NCBI GenBank assembly: GCA_019306365.1
Contig: JAFDLS010000012.1
Location: 1 to 33,790 of the forward strand
Direction of reading: 5' to 3'
Origin: Deltaproteobacteria bacterium
GTDB lineage: Bacteria; Desulfobacterota; Desulfarculia; Adiutricales; JAFDHD01
DNA length: 33,790 bases
Below are positions 32,771 to 33,790 of this stretch, one piece after another. A program made the position numbers and the translations under genes. The notes below the pieces were generated by a model. The model made no database searches and had not been told where the DNA came from. It saw only the letters and a list, made by a program, of their open reading frames with translations. Numbering within the stretch: position 1 is the stretch's first letter; every line of letters starts with the position of its first letter.

Positions 32771-33790
32771 CTGAAAGTCAAAACAACGCAGTCGGATCAG
32801 TCATGGTCGTAGGTGGGGGCATCGCCGGAATGCAGGCTGCCCTTGATTTGGCGGATTCAGGCTATTTTGTCTATCTTGTTGAAAAATCCCCTGTCATTGG
32901 CGGGACCATGGCGCAATTGGACAAGACGTTTCCCACCAATGACTGTGCCATGTGAATTATCTCGCCTAAACTGGTCGAGGTCGGCCGGCACATCAACATC
33001 GAGTTATTGACCCTTACGGACATCAATCAAATTTCAGGCGAGGAAGGCCGTTTCACGGTCAACCTTACCAAGAAAGCCCGTTTCATTGACATGGACAAGT
33101 GCACGGGCTGCGGGGACTGCGCCGAGGTATGTCCCATTGGAATGGTTGACGAGTTTAATCAGGGCCTTAACGACAGAAAAGCAACCTTTAAACCTTACGC
33201 CCAGGCCTTTCCCGGCGCGTACACCATCAGCAAGCTTGACACCGCGCCGTGCACTGTAACCTGCCCGGCCAACGTCAACGCCTGCGGGTATGTGTCACTG
33301 ATCTCCCAGGGCCGTTTTAAGGAGGCCATGGAGGTCATTATGGACGTCCTGCCTCTGCCCGGGACCTTGTCATCCCTGTGAGGCCAACTGCCGGCGCGCC
33401 GAGGTCGAGCAGTCCATTTCCATACGCGACCTTAAACGCCTGGCCGCAGATCAGGCGGACGTCCTGGACGTGGAGATCCCCTGCGAAGAGACCAAACCGG
33501 AGAAGGTGGCCATCATAGGCGCTGGTCCGGCAGGTCTTTCCGCGGCCTATCAGCTTGCCCGAAAGGGTTATAAATCAACCATTTTCGAGGCCTTGCCGGT
33601 TCCCGGAGGCATGCTTCGGGTCGGTGTCCCGGACTACCGGCTCCCGCCGTCGGTTCTGGACCGTGAAGTCGAGGCCGTGACGCGTTTGGGTGTTGAGATT
33701 AAATACAACTCACCCCTGGGACCGGACCTGAGCATCGACGACCTGTTCGGTCAGGGCTACAAGGCGGTTTACCTGGCCATGGGGGCTCAC
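32767..33790 (+). CDS. HdrA-like FAD/iron-sulfur oxidoreductase with selenocysteine (UGA) codon; frame break near 33367; cut by window end
   Basis: GGAGG precedes the ATG. The frame begins with an FAD-binding [15 protein letters not shown], then [19 protein letters not shown], followed by TGA at 32953-32955 (codon 63), and continues [18 protein letters not shown]. HdrA proteins have Cys at this position, so TGA most likely encodes selenocysteine. A ferredoxin motif (Cys112/115/118/122) and a GltD-like domain ([19 protein letters not shown]) follow. At 33367-33381 the frame runs into TGA. The +1 frame instead gives [39 protein letters not shown] and [20 protein letters not shown] to the window end. 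A few residues (a GR-V/I-like piece) are missing at the junction, suggesting a deletion of about 11 nt. HdrA flavoproteins bifurcate or relay electrons between ferredoxin, NAD(P)H and thiol/disulfide partners. Confidence 0.88.
32956..32985 (+). promoter_or_regulatory. Candidate bacterial SECIS hairpin after the UGA codon
   Basis: Just after the TGA codon, CTCG (32961-32964) pairs with CGAG (32976-32979). CC/GG extends the stem beyond one bulged T, around a loop TAAACT. Bacterial SECIS elements lie within about 30 nt after the UGA and often have a bulged U, but the usual GU in the loop is absent. The structure is only a suggestion. Confidence 0.35.

Noticed and set aside
33367-33381. Programmed +1 frameshift in the HdrA-like gene
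   Set aside because: Conserved residues are missing at the junction, which a simple frameshift cannot restore, and no slippery sequence is evident.
1-33790. CRISPR array, tRNA, rRNA or phage genes
   Set aside because: No regularly spaced direct repeats, no tRNA-like cloverleaf sequence and no phage structural or integrase genes were seen.

Overview
The window looks like a mid-GC anaerobic deltaproteobacterium (Desulfobacterota, sulfate-reducer-like). The reasons are sigma-54 enhancer-binding regulators, TRAP and peptide-type ABC transporters, a complete TusB/TusD/TusC (DsrH/E/F) sulfur-relay set, DUF134 and DUF5320 proteins, and an HdrA-like flavoprotein with an in-frame UGA that reads best as selenocysteine. 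Lineage is inferred from gene content only; there is no rRNA or tRNA gene in the window.

Layout. 1-475 (-): frame-disrupted acetoacetate-decarboxylase-like gene. 476-2292: HU gene (1103-1402) in an intergenic region with repeats and structured DNA. 2293-7474: sigma-54 activator, then a TRAP transporter (DctP, fused DctQM) behind a canonical -24/-12 promoter and two upstream inverted-repeat sites. 7684-11212: frame-disrupted alkaline-phosphatase-superfamily phosphodiesterase, TusB, TusD, TusC and an OsmC-like protein. 11375-16892: short ArgA, M23 peptidase, SecA, ArgJ. 17214-18062: DUF134 and DUF5320. 18132-19001 (-): ferredoxin-nitroreductase. 20219-26111: two paralogous peptide-type binding proteins and two permeases, without ATPases. 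26209-31829 (-): five tightly packed genes for a soluble histidine kinase with a Rossmann-like N-terminus, a sigma-54 response regulator, an archaemetzincin-like protease, a membrane/HEAT-like protein and a CPBP protease. 32125-33790: PyrR and the start of the HdrA-like selenoprotein.

Two families of short non-coding repeats are scattered through the intergenic DNA: a ~143-bp element with 17-bp terminal inverted repeats (four full or partial copies) and a ~200-380-bp element with 38-bp inverted ends (two copies). Three genes (ADC-like, phosphodiesterase, HdrA-like) each show what looks like a small internal deletion that shifts frame while the downstream frame stays open. This suggests very recent lesions or assembly errors.

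The best candidates for new biology are the kinase/regulator/two-protease/membrane operon (26209-31829), the TRAP control region (4088-4277), and the selenocysteine HdrA with its 11-codon leader ORF.
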